From Amphirosellinia nigrospora (lineage: Eukaryota; Ascomycota; Sordariomycetes; Xylariales; Xylariaceae): a DNA stretch of 64,000 nucleotides. The translations under genes and the position numbers were made by a program. This document shows positions 45,560-57,338 of the stretch, one piece after another. How positions within the stretch are numbered: position 1 is the stretch's first letter; each line of letters begins with the position of its first letter. The stretch spans positions 7,078,193 through 7,142,192 of the forward strand of contig SCHM01000001.1 of assembly GCA_004123355.1 (NCBI GenBank), in the 5' to 3' direction. Under the pieces are notes generated by a model. That model ran no database searches. It was not told the origin of the DNA and worked only from the letters and a program-made list of their open reading frames with translations.

Positions 45560-47839
45560 ATGTCGTCCAATACCGGCCCAGCGGGACACCAGGACTGGCC
45601 GGCGATGGAGGCAGATTACTGGCAGACCACTAAGAAGGCACGGGACCGGGAGGATGCAAGGCTTGCTCACGAGCATGCGGCACGCCAGGACCAGTTGGAT
45701 CGAGGCATTATCGAGCTATACGACAGGAGATCGGATCTGCAGAATGCCATGAAGGATGTTGATACTAATATCGAGTTTCGAAAGGCTGAAAAACAACGCC
45801 TGTCCCATGAATACGAAATGAGAAGATCTCTTCTTCAAACCCAGCGCCAAGACGAGGATGTCTCCCAGCAGGGTTGGTTTGCGCGCGCCCGAGAAAGTGC
45901 CCGCGATAAAGAGAATGCCATCACCACCGCACCGAACCATGACCGAACCCTCCCGGATCCCGCGGCCGGCTGGACGAGCATCAATGGCGGATCGCTGCGA
46001 CGTAGTAGCCGGGTCCAGGAGCAGCGACAAGAGAAGCGATCCGACCCAGGGAACTTGTTCGGGAGCGTCTTCCACAATCCCGTCGACGAAGATGCAGCGC
46101 CCAGTTCTCATGCCTTGCCCCTGCGAAATACCGCAACCCACTTACAACCTGAGACAGGCACCAAGCTTGCCCCCATAACAAGTGCAGGTGTCGCTGCAGA
46201 TAATGCGCCTGGATTTGATAGAATCGGTGTTATCAAGCCTAAACAGGAGCGCCATAGCTTGCCTGCGTTCCCCATGGGTGATGGTAAGTAGATATCGGGA
46301 CGTCTCGATCTAGTACTAATGGTCCCTTCACAGATATGCCCGACGAGTCACCCGAAGGCAGTAGAAGATCATCCCGCGGTCGTAAGTCTCTGCCGAGTGT
46401 CAGAGACCCTGGGTCTCAGATGAACAGCCCTGTAGCCGAGTCGGCCGCCATGGACGACCAAGAAATCACGCGCGAATCTCTCGCCCTCAGGGACAATGGC
46501 TCCATCATTACGCAACCAGTCATGTTCGCTGGGGTGCCGCTGGAGAAGATCAACGAGCACCATCCATTCTGGAACCCAGAGTGGGAGCCTCTCGAGAGGA
46601 CAGTTCAGGCTGCACTAGACAAGTGGAAAGAGAGACTCGAGAACCTCCGCAACGACCCCGATGCCATACGTCATACTATGTTCCTTGCCAATCGTCAGGT
46701 CAATCGAGGGCAAGCCGTACTTGACTTTCTGAGAGATGGGTGCTTTCATCCTCTCCAGTTTGCCAGTCGTGAGATGATGGATAAGTTCTACAAGACTTTC
46801 ATCAATTACGATACGGTGTTCCGATTAGTGAATGTTCACGAAGAACTCAAGAAGTTTGATCTCGAGGTGGCTCCTCTCGAATGGCTCCGACAACGCCTGT
46901 ACGAGATTGCCATGGTACAGGGTGATAAGTTCAGCCTGTCCAAGACGACACACGACCTCTACCATGATCTCAAGTTGAAGGCCCTGCGCGAGAAGCACGG
47001 TTTTGGCAACATCGGTCGCCCTTCGGGCTACAAGGTTAGCAACAAGAGTGGTGGCAAAGGTGCAACCAAGCTGAAGCCCAAGAAAGAGGCATCTGCCAAA
47101 TCCCCAAGTGAGCAAGGCGAGGGCCGACGCCGCAGCCGCCGATCCATCGGTCAGGTTGATCCGGAAGACGAGCCGCGACGTCCCGCGGTCGTGTCAGGCG
47201 GCGAGTACCTCGAGCCTGTCACACCGCGCCTACAAAAACGTCAGCGTCTAGATACCGCCGTAGTCCAAGTCAAGCAAGAAGATGATCTAGCTGCGCCACC
47301 AAGCTCTGATGCTGCCCTAGCGGACCTCGAGTACGAAGGCTATAGCTCGCGAGACTCGTTTTCGAATGGTCGAATCATGCACCTCGACTTCCGCGTATAT
47401 CAAATCAAGACCAGGGTTTTGACCACACGTCCAGACGTCACGCAGTACTGGACATGGAAGCCCGAGGAGAACAAGCTCGAGCACCAAGTGCTGCGAGATG
47501 TGCAACCCAACATCACCTGGGGCTACTACCGGGAGCCAGATAAGTTCAATTGCGGAATGGCCGAGATTAGGGAGATCCGGTATGCCTCGGATAGCCAGAA
47601 GATCCTAGTGGCAAGGGTCGACGAAGCGCAAGGCGACATTCTCGTCTTCTTCAAGAGACAACGCACCAAGAAGCGATTCCTCGTCTTTGCCAAGAAGAAG
47701 GGCGTCAAACTCGCCAAGGCCCCACGGTAAGTAGCGCACCAACCCACTCGCCCATTGCCCTTCCCACGCACGCCGCATTCGTTGAGTTGGAGCTAACAAC
47801 GGCGACAGCGTTCATCTCGAGGATGCGTGGGCGCCATGA
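45560..47839 (+). CDS. Coiled-coil fungal protein of unknown function, probably nuclear
   Basis: About 715 residues in three exons, intact. I chose the ATG at 45560 (MSSNTGPAGHQDWPAMEADY); a Met six codons upstream (45542) is also possible. Exon 1 contains a long coiled coil (about residues 25-110: KKARDREDARLAHEHAARQD onward, LQNAMKDVDTNIEFRKAEKQ). Intron 46284-46333 is 50 nt with a CTAAT branch and joins GD to DMPDESPEG. Exon 2 has Ser/Arg-rich segments, a conserved helical region (WNPEWEPLERTVQAALDKWK through DVYHDL-type residues), a basic Lys-rich patch (GGKGATKLKPKKE), and a globular C-terminal region (GRIMHLDFRVYQIKTRVLTT, ITWGYYREPDKFNCGMAEIR). Intron 47727-47808 precedes a last exon ending RVHLEDAWAP. 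The basic and acidic patches suggest a chromatin- or transcription-linked protein, which is inference. Confidence 0.82.
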
Positions 47840-49099
47840 ATTCGGCCATGATGTCAGACGGGGAAGCTTGAGCCCACGGGCCAAACCCATACCGACAGAG
47901 GTGCTGCCGATTTCCTTCCATTTTCTACCCGCCCCCCAAATTCACGTTATGTGCCCACCGGAGTTGGCGGCTTGCATGATTCTACAGAGATATCCCCCTC
48001 ACTGGCAGCGCACGCCGGTCGAGACGTAACACACACACACGGACCCTGTTATGACGGACCAACGGCGCCGGCGCGGCGTAGTACCACAATATCGTCCCGG
48101 TCAAGGCGTTCTGGATGCATTCACACAAACTAAAATAATAATAGCTTTTGATTTGGCGAAAGGAATGCGCTCTCATTTAACAAGTACGGCACCGCTCGGA
48201 CACAGCTGCACATGAGAGTGGATCTGCGTGCGAAATAGATGACATCAGGACAAAAGGGATCTTCGTCCGCATCTTTTGAGGGCAGATCTTTTTTCTTTTC
48301 TTTTTCCCTCCAACTTTTCTTTTTCGCTGGGTGAATAATCCTTTCTGGCGAGTGTACAATGTGATGGTAGACGCAGGGTTGGCAATGGTTCACTCCTACA
48401 ACGGAACTGAGATCCATCTTTATAGAGAATATAGACGCACACAGAGAGATGTACATAGCAGGAGAGCTCGGCCATACACATAGGCATGCAGCTCAAGGGC
48501 AGAGACGCGAAAGGGTCATAGGTAGCCGAGGGACGTCTCTGTCACGGACGAAATAGGCAGGGTCTCGTCTCCCTTGAAGTGTATACTAATCGACCTAGAA
48601 GGAAACAGCAGCAGGGATGACTGCCTTGAAACAACTTCCATATTCACGTGCCTATGCTGGTGAACTAGTATATTTCATTTGACTCTATTTGTGATTTAAG
48701 GTTACTTGTATGTAAACTAAGCCCACCTAGGTAGTACCACATATGCATAAGTACCTAGGTATGTCTCGCTTAGTCACGTGCCCCCAGCACCTTGCTTAGG
48801 TACTTGTAGATCCACCTCGGTCTTATCGAAGGGCTCTTATCTAAATTTTCCCAGGGTTCGTTCATTCGCGGGCTTGCCTCAAAGGCTCTAACCTAACTCA
48901 TTCACATCTCATACCCCACGACGAGACAACGTTGACGGATCCGAAACGTACAAGTCGCAATTGAAGGCTCATCGACTAGACCATAGGTCAGACTAAACTC
49001 AATTCCGAGAGAATATTATCGCCTTCAGGTTTTATCTCTTCGTGCTTGCTTGACGGACGGGACAGCACAGCGCATGGGACAGCGATAGCGACGTGCGAG
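47840..49099. other. Intergenic region
   Basis: No gene seen. It contains CACCTAGGTA near 48724 and a perfect TACCTAGGTA at 48752-48761, plus an ACAC run at about 48028-48040. The bS6m promoter should lie in the last few hundred bases. Confidence 0.5.
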
Positions 49100-49652
49100 A
49101 TGTTGTACGAACTGATTGGAATTGTGAGAGAGAGGCTCCCTTCCCCTTCCTTCTTAAACGTATACGAGAAATAGCGGAATAAAGAAACGTTAGCTGACGT
49201 CATGTCGTTTTGTTTCCAGGTTCGACCCACGAGCCTCGCTGAGGTGCGAGAGTACGTACTTGGTATTTTATGACATATATACACACACACATACACGCCG
49301 ACAAATCCACACCCAGACCGAATAAGCTGACCCTCTCTGTCCTCGATCCAACAGAATCGTCCTTTCAGCCGGCCAGCTAGTCCTCCAGCAGAAAGGCGTC
49401 ATCCGCGGCCTGCAGAACTGGGGCGAGTTCTCGCTCCCGAAAGCCCTCAGCGCCCACCAGATGCGCCACACGACCGGTTACTACTTCGCCATGCGCTTCG
49501 ACTCGAGCGTCGCCACCCAGGAGGACATCCGCAAGATGCTGCGCCTCGACCCCCGCATGATCCGCCATTCCAGCGTCAAGCTCGGCGACGGCAAGCTGGG
49601 CACTATGAGCCGCATAGGCGGCGTGGATTGGAGCAAGCCCCGCGTCGACTAA
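49100..49652 (+). CDS. MRP17: Mitochondrial small-subunit ribosomal protein bS6m
   Basis: bS6 of the mitochondrial 37S subunit, expected in the matrix. Three exons join exactly: 49100-49123 (MLYELIGI), 49220-49251 (VRPTSLAEVRE) and 49355-49652 (IVLSAGQLVLQQKGVIRGLQ, NWGEFSLPKALS, TTGYYFAMRFDSSVATQEDI, LRLDPRMIRHSSVKLGD). The family pattern MLYEL..IVRP, RG(I/L)QNWG, and the GxYFxMxFD strand with LDPRMIR are all present. Both introns have GT..AG ends; the second contains an ACAC repeat. The very short first two exons would be missed by simple gene finding. The C-terminus ends GVDWSKPRVD. Length of about 117 residues fits the family, and no frame correction is needed. Confidence 0.93.
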
Positions 49653-51236
49653 GGTTCCGTGTTTGTCTTTGACTTGGAAAGTATTGGGGCGGGAGGGGGG
49701 TGGGTGCCGGCAAGAAGGAGGGGGAAAAGCAGAGTGTGCTACAACGAGTAGTGGTTCTGGCTACGCCAGTAAGCGGTTCTCACGGGCGGCAGGGACCGTC
49801 GCCTCGTCCAAGACGTCCACAGGAAAAGCCATGCATCCTTCCACGACACCCGACGCATTAGTAGAGGACTCCCGTTCCAAGATATCTCGATGCACAGTCT
49901 ACTAAGACGAGGTGGATTAGGATTGGGATCAGGATATACAGAATATCCCACCGATACAACGAATGCGCCTCCTACCACCCCCCCTTTCCATCACATCAGG
50001 CTCGGCTTCGCCGCCTCTATCTTTGAACTCATACAACAATACAGCAGCGTATAGTTAAATCGAGTCGTCAACATCAGCGCGGGGCGTGGAGCTTCCTTCC
50101 AGGACAGCCGACCCACGTTCACTTTAGAAGTTCCATCCTACACACGGTTCAAGATCCGGATAGAATAAAGTGGCCATTGTATATATATAATACACATGTG
50201 TATAAATAAGGATGAGAATGTAAAAGGAACAAGAGAGTCCCATTGATACCCACCTATCCATTCATGAATGGATACCATTGTTAACTGGTCGCCTAGTTCA
50301 TAGCTACTCTGGTGTACACGATAACCAGTCATAGGCTTCTACATAAATAGCTTGGTTGTAACATCTAGCACATTTTACGTCCGATCTCTCGTAATCTTGA
50401 CTACACTGCCAATCGGGAAAGACCTCGAGATTTCGAGCCTGACGGTGGTGGTCCTTTGCGAGATAACCTCCCCCCAACGCTATCTACTCAAGAAAACCCA
50501 AGCTCCTATGCTCTAGGGTAGGTCCTGCAGCAAGGCTTACGCGGCCCGTTGATACCGGGAAGGCTCCCGCGCTACATACTATGTAGAACTAAGCACGTGA
50601 GTACATGCACGAGTAAAAGAGCAAGAGTAAGAGAAAGAAAAGAGACTAGCAGACGATAACCTCCCCGTAGATAATAATTTACTAAAAAGGGGTCGGGAGG
50701 AGGAAACAACAGAGAAGATGAAACGAAACGAAACCCAGCACAATGATTAGCGCACTCTGTTTTAGGGCCTGATACAAATAAGTTACCATTTGTTCTATTC
50801 CGCTATCGTGTCCACGTGCAGGCCGATAGTAGACGGCGTCGCTCCATCTCCTCTTCGTGCGGCTAGAAACAAGTACGAAAAGAGTAAGTCAGTACCCAGG
50901 CAACCAACTATTTCCATCTACTGCTTCGACGGCGAACTTCCGGTCGCGTGGACCAATAAACTGGTCACACCTGTCTGTCTGCCTTCCTCGCTGTTGTCTA
51001 CTCCACGCCTGGGCAGGGAAGCGCTTGTCTCGCTAAGTAAGGAATAGACAGGCAGAACCACGGCGCAGTTTGTCCACAAATAGCTGTAGTGAATAGCATG
51101 CTCGCTCACGCCCCGTTTCGTGGTATAGTTCTATGCGGTAGTGTCATCGAACGGCCCATCCCACCCAACGCGGCCCTGGTGAAGGAATCCCGCCGAGTTG
51201 AGAGGCACGCTTGATTCGGGGTTGAATTCGGGTCCG
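49653..51236. other. Intergenic region between convergent genes
   Basis: bS6m (+) and DCN1 (-) converge here. No supported gene. Short frames lack motifs. Confidence 0.5.
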
Positions 51237-52187
51237 CTAAGCATCCACTTCCATCTCCGACTTGCGCTTATACCACGCCACGAACTCATCGATGACACCA
51301 GGCCAGGCGCCGTCCTCACTCCAGAAACCCAGGGACTCATCCTCGATGCTCTTGAAGGCGAACTCCAGAGTCTGGTTCCACATGTCACGATTGACCGACC
51401 GTTTCCAGTTCTCCTCGAGAAAAGTCTTCCACTCGTTTAACCAATGAATTCCCGTAGATGATCCAACCCAACTTTGGCCTGGTTTCTTAAAAAGTGTATC
51501 CCAGTAGAGCAGCGCCATCTCTAACGAGAGTGCTCTCTGGTCACTTTCCTTCCCTGCTACAAATGCGTAACGATAGGCCTTTCGGAAAAGATCGCGTTCC
51601 TTTGTCATCAAACCTGCCAGATATTTTAGATGTGCTGCTTGTGCCTCCGGCTTAGCTTCCACCCTAAACACAATCGGTAGTTAGATAAAACCAAGATGAA
51701 TGATGTTTGTCGCAACAGTTCTATCGCAGAGGCTCGAGGAAGACCTTCGCACTCGCTTGGCCGTTGAGCTGGGTAGAGGGCGGGCTTCATAGGGCGCAGG
51801 GTACTCACCCAGCTTCTTTCCAGCATTGACAAAGCCGGCCCGCGGAATTTCACCAATACTCGGCGCTTGTAGTAGCTCCACGGCAAGAAACAGTGAAGCA
51901 TCCTCCAATCCTACGCCGATAGACTGCAGATAACTCATAGCGGACTCAGCACCAAGGCTGTCTTTGGCATCTTCTTGTTCATCTGGACAACCAATCAGCA
52001 AAAGTATGTGGATATACGACAGCCAAGCACTCTTACTTCTAAGGCTGTCAAATAATTGATTCAGTTGAGCGTCTCTGCTACCAGCCCCGCTATGGCACCT
52101 GAACCACCGCCGTTGGTCTGAAAATACCTAAAGAGAGCTGTATTAGCTGCCAACTTCGTTGGGAAGCGCGTAAATTTGCAGCAGATG
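51237..52187 (-). CDS. DCN1: DCN1-like cullin neddylation factor
   Basis: A scaffold-type E3 that helps attach Nedd8 to cullins, cytosolic and nuclear. The C-terminal potentiating-neddylation domain is clear: LFLAVELLQAPSIGEIPRAGFV, ALSLEMALLYWDTLF, WLNEWKTFLEENWKRSVNRD, MWNQTLEFAFKSIEDES, then GAWPGVIDEFVAWYK. The last block carries the Trp-Pro and Asp-Glu-Phe-Val residues typical of the family. The end reads SEMEVDA with stop at 51237. Upstream exons give TALFRYFQTNGGGSGA (the end of the UBA-like region) and RDAQLNQLFDSLR, separated by an apparent one-base loss at about 52085-52095. Introns lie after DSLR (GTAAGA) and after NAGKKL (GTGAGT). The first exon and start codon cannot be fixed: the frame closes upstream at about 52205, so the 5' boundary is a minimum. 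Confidence 0.85.
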
Positions 52188-54576
52188 CAGAAAGCGAATT
52201 AAACAAGTGCCTGAGATGACAACGCCAAGTACAAGGCAGCAGAACTATTTCGTCAAGAATTGGTTCGCACCATAGCGCACCGAGTAATCCAGCAAACAGC
52301 CAGAAATACGGCACAAACGCATTCATGGTTGAAGGATAAGAGAACCCGTATTTGAAGCCAAGCCACCGTCGCTAAGGGACTATGTGAGACCGGGATACGA
52401 CCAAGCCAGCCAAGGGAGTTAGGCGTTGGATGTAGATGACTGTCGGCTGGGCTCGGACTCTTTGACCCGGGTTGCCGCGCACCGCTGTAATCAGGGTTGA
52501 GTGGCCGATCGACAGCGTTCGTCGTGGGTCTTATAACCAAGCTCCAGGAAAGCCAATAGCATGACACAAGGCGAGCCGCACCGAATTCGACAGCCGGATG
52601 GACTATGGGATAGGGTCGAGTATGAGTGCAATGGTAGTGGTTCCGGGCGCAAGTGTCTGGGACTCTGGAATATATGCCTGCACACTCTAGAATCCTACTA
52701 AAGGTGGAGCTAATAATGCACCCAAACGAAGCCTGCAGAAGCTATAGAATTGGCGGTAGACGATGTGAGAACTAGCTAGCTTGCAGGATATCAAGACGTC
52801 GGGGTTTAGATGGTATCAAGTGGCAAAGGCCCTTTAGTTTTGATGTGCGAAGATGATTGTAGTCTGATGCGCACACACAAAAATTCGCTTCCGGCGGTTG
52901 TATCCGTGCCTAGCGCCGTGGTCGGGGATGCTCTCGTCGCCATCACATTCTACGGCGCAAGGCCGGAACCGCAAGGTGAGGCCGTAGATACACATAAAGC
53001 CGGCTGTAGAGCAAAAGACACAAAAAAAGACAGACGAAATGACAACAAAAGGCGCCACAGCACGCTACAACCAAACCCTAGCTAGCTAGCTATGCAGGCG
53101 CCTCGAATGAAACTCCAAGGGCGCAAGAAAAGGGTGCGACTCACGCATCGACGGCTTCGTTGAGTTTGTATGACGAATTCTTCAGGTACTAGACGGAGAA
53201 TGAGAGTTAATACAAGTAGATACGTGCTATAGGTGATACCACGTGCGATCATGGACGGGACAGGTGTAGACGAAGGACCCCGAGAGGTCAGGAGAAGACG
53301 GGGATCAACTCAACACACCCTGGAAGCAGTTCTGTCGGAGGCTCCGGTGATTAGCGACGAAGTTGGCAACGGCCGCCTTCTGAGCGGACGTCTGCGGAGG
53401 CATCGCGGCTCTCTTCTCGGATTGTTCCCTCGTTCTTCACTGCTTCGGTATCCGGTATCCGGTCCGGTTCGGATTCGAATTCGGATTCGGATCCGGCGCG
53501 GTGGCGGAGTTACGGCGCAAGGGATGTGCGATGTGCGATGTGCGCGTACCACCGATACGGGTTGCGGTTGACGGAAAAGACGGCGAAGACAGGCGGCGAA
53601 GTCGGTAGTCGGTCGTCGGTAGGTGGAGGTGGAGGTGAACTTCAGGTGGGTGGTCCAGCTGCCGCCAACACCCGATCGCCTGCAGATTGCCTTTGGTGTA
53701 TGCGTGCACTGGTGCACTGGTGCACTGGTGTGCTGGTGTCCGCGGCGCCGTCTCTCCGCCTCACTTGCTCGCTCGCCGAGGGGATACTAGAACTGGAGGT
53801 AGAATATATGTCTCCCCTTGGTCCGTTGGTCGTGGGAGTGTGCAGGCCTGGTGCTGCGGGAGTGTCATCAAAAAGACTAGATAAAGTTGGGATAAAAAGA
53901 GAGCAGCGAGCAAGGGACACGAGTAGATGTTCACCTTCCCAGGCAAGTTGTGTCTCTGGACGTAGGTACCTAAGGCACCTTGGAAGCAGAGACCGGTGGG
54001 GTCGGCGGGGTTTGGCGGGGTTGGTTATCGAGATGGCACCTGCACCTACCCTAGGTACCGTCTTAGGTGGCGCGTTGTAGGTGATTAGGTGCCCGCGTAG
54101 GCATGTATACATCAGATAGTACAATAAGCCCAGGCACCCAATGTAGTAACAATACAGGATCCAATTAACCTAGGTATGTATATATATATTGACCACGAGA
54201 CCGAGAAATCACTTCCAAGACTATAAACATGAGGGTATCGTCATCATCCTCGGCCTCTGCTATGCTACATCAAAAGGAAAACGGAGGCGGCGCGAAACGA
54301 ATACGCCATGCTGTGCCAAAACAATCTGACTTAGCCGCAACTTTCCATCTTACAAGGAATCACCGTCGCCCTCCTCTTGCTCCGCGCCGCGCTTGGATGA
54401 GCTACCTGGCTCTCCGACATGCCCCTCCCCACATGGGCGCGCCCCTCTCCGCTGTGTTGTCTCTCTGTCCCGGGGGGTTCTAATCCCGAGCGGCACTGCA
54501 GCATGCCAGGTCAGTTATCGCTACCCAGCTTCTGAGGGGTTGGGGTAGTTATTGATTGGGAGGCGAAGGGAACGCT
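52188..54576. other. Upstream region of DCN1 and intergenic DNA
   Basis: The first few hundred bases probably hold the DCN1 start and promoter. No further gene recognised. A degenerate GGATTCG-type repeat lies at 53463-53496, and a TGGTGCAC repeat at about 53708-53730. Confidence 0.45.
53463..53496 (+). repeat. Degenerate GGATTCG/GGTTCGG short tandem repeat
   Basis: About five six-base units of the type CGGATT or CGAATT in tandem. The run also contains EcoRI- and BamHI-type palindromes. Confidence 0.7.
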
Positions 54577-57338
54577 TCAAGACACTCTCAGGTTCCCAAA
54601 GGGAGAGCTCGTGTCCCGAAAGCTGCCAACATAAGAAGGAAATGGCGACAAGGTTGACTCACTGCCTTCTAGCTCATCGAGAAGCCGCCTCCAGTTGTCC
54701 GCCAGCATCTCCGAGTACTTGACCCGCTCCTGGGCCCAGTCTTGGTTCCACCGGCTCACCTGATACTGCGTCTGTTGAAAGTAGAACAGTTCGTCTCGGA
54801 TGCACTCCTTGACGAAGACGGATCGATTGTGCTGGTCGACGATCGATTCCTTGTCCTTTGTAATCTCGCCTCGTTAGTATCAAAGAGAGCGGCAGCGGTA
54901 AAGGCGAGGGAACGGTGTCATCTTTCGGGTATACTGACCTTGATGATGGCCTCGACCACCTTCTCAATCTCCCCAGGTTTCAGCATCCCTTCCGGCTTCC
55001 CGCAGGCCGCCAGCTTCGTCTCGTTGCTTTGGATTCGCCGCTCGAGGGAGGGGATGTTGTCCTTGTCCAGCCTCTCTCGTCGATCGAACATATCCCGGAT
55101 GCTGACAAGCGCATCGCGCTGCCTCTTGAGATCCTCGAGTACGCCGCTATCCCAGGCCTTGCTCTCATCCTCCATCAATGTTTGCGTCGTGCGCAGGTGC
55201 TTGCTCATAGCCACCAGCCCGTCGTTCAAAAGAGGCACGTCATTTGTGTCTGTCGCATACGTGTCTGAGCTCGTCTCGGTCAACGACGCCAGCGACACAG
55301 CCAAGCGTGCATGGTCCGCCGCCACGCCTTCGCTGCGCTTCACAAGCCGATCCATGATATTACATGTCGCGATGTATAATTCTGCCGATCGCTTGACGCC
55401 TTGCCGTGTGCGGTCAAAAAGTTCTTGAAGTGTCGAGGGCAACGAGTCTTCGAGGCCAGGCGGAAGTGGCCGTCCGGCAAACTCATCCACTACCGAGATC
55501 GCGGCCTGTTTGCGCCATACGGCAAGCTCCTACATATCGTCAGTATGGGGGGGGCCAAGCTACAGGTCAAAAGAACGATGTCAGTGCTCGATGCTGAAAT
55601 ACATACCGTAGGTACAGTGAGAAACATGATGACTAGCTGTTCTTGTCCCAGGACGGGGTGGCGGACAGCAGCGTTTAGGAACCGGGCCAGGCCACGCCGC
55701 CGTTTCTCAATAAAAGCCCCGTCGTTAGATAGATGGTTCCCGTTGACGGCAACTCGCTTGGGAGGGAGGAGAGGTAGTGCGCGGAAAGGATACCGCTTGT
55801 GCAGGCAGTCCAGTAACCAAACGAAATCGCTGTATCTGCGAATGACCTTGCTACCCCGTCTCACGCTCGTGACCTCGTAATTGTGATGCTGGAACATGAA
55901 CATGCCTTCCTTTTCCGGCATCAACGTAACGGTGACGTTCTCGCCGACGGCATTACCTGTCCGAGAGCTGCTCACGGTTCGACTATGGCCGGCTGGGGGG
56001 TTGGCGCCAGGTTCACGGCCGCCTTGGGCACCGCTGCTACCGCTACCGCCACCAAAAGGACTAGTGATCTGGTTTTGGGAAGCATCACTGAAGCCCCCGG
56101 CATTGTTCGTGCTGCTGCCACCAAAATAGTCCCATCCACCAGTGGTCGAGGGTGCAGATCCACCCGACTGCGAACCGGAAGCACTAGGTACCGAGGTCGT
56201 AGTGAAGTTGGAGGTTGTGCGAGAGTGCACCTCGGCATCGTTGAAGTTGTTGTAGTTGTTCCCATTGACGCGGGCATCGGCGCGTCCGTAGCCGTTTGTC
56301 TTGGGGGTTGTCACATGGTTGTGGTGCCGGTGGACATCGGGCGTGTTCCAGGGATCATCCTCGGGATTGTCCATCGAGGGTTTCCGGGGTCGCATAGTCG
56401 ATGTCGGCGGAGTATCGGGACGCTGGGGGGCTTCGCGGCAAGTTCGGCGGTGGCGGAGGCGTGGGAAAGCCGGGCACGTTGCTATTGCTGCTACCGCCGC
56501 TGTTGTTGCGGCTGTGGTTGGTGTTTTGATTGTTATCAACTGATGACGATAACTGGGGCTCAGGCAGGTCTATCATTCGTCGTATCAGCGAATTGCGTCC
56601 CGCAAATGCCAAACCATGGGGAATCACAATGCCACTACCTAGATCGACGAAGCTACGACGAGATCTCCCTAGTCAAAGTAGATGGCATGGCTGGCATGAG
56701 CATTGGACCAACCAAGGCAATGCACTCGGGATTGACGAGGTGCTTCATTCGCAATTACGAGAAAAGTAGATGATAGATAAGACCAAATAAGACCAAAGAA
56801 TAAGAAATGGCAACAGTGACTTACTCCGTCGTCGCTCATCGACACTATCGAGACTTACAGGCTCGCCCTCCTGAGCCAGCGCAATCAGAGCCAACAGCAC
56901 ATTGAACTCATCGCGGCCCAGGGACAACTCGCCACCCGACGGAGCGAGGATGTTCATGATGCGGACGTGATGGTCGGCGCCCAGCTTGGCGGCGGCGAGG
57001 ATCTTGGCGATGCCGGCGGGCGCAACAGTGCGACCCCCTTGACCATCCTGAGCCAGGGCGCTATCGAAGGCGTCGACGTAGCTACCCGGGACTTGGACAC
57101 CAGCCAGCAAGCCGCGCAGCAGGTCGGCGCGCGACTGTTGCTTCCGCGGCGTGGGTATGTCCCACGGCGACCGATCGTTGTCGTCGTCGTCGTCGTCATT
57201 GAAAAGCGTGTCCGACGTCGAGCGATTTGGGGAGCCATTGTCGTCATCGTCGAAAAGCGAGGCGCGGGATTTCGTGGCCATGGTGGTCTGGGGCAGAGAC
57301 GGAGACTCATCGGTAGGTGACGTGCCGAAGAGCGACAT
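54577..57338 (-). CDS. MVP1: Sorting nexin MVP1 (SNX8-type)
   Basis: A PX-BAR sorting nexin for endosome and vacuole traffic. Exon 1 starts MSLFGTSPTDESPSLPQTT (ATG 57338) and has an EH-like segment (GRDEFNVLLALIALAQEGE) ending SLDSVDERRR. The intron 56824-56570 restores NLPEPQLSSSVDNNQ. An Asn/Ser/Gly/Pro-rich linker follows, with a frame change at about 56370. The PX domain reads VTVTLMPEKEGMFMFQHHNY, VIRRYSDFVWLLDCLHKRYP (RRYSDF phosphoinositide site) and LPLLPPKRVAVNG. After an intron at about 55600 (ELAVWRKQAAISVVDEF) the BAR-like domain runs through LQELFDRTRQGVKRSAELY and ERLDKDNIPSLERRIQSNET. Another intron with a perfect TACTAAC branch precedes DKESIVDQHNRSVFVKECIR. The frame reads to a stop at 54577. 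A GTGAGT donor at the codon after EG could instead splice to 54521 (EGKAG). Confidence 0.9.
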
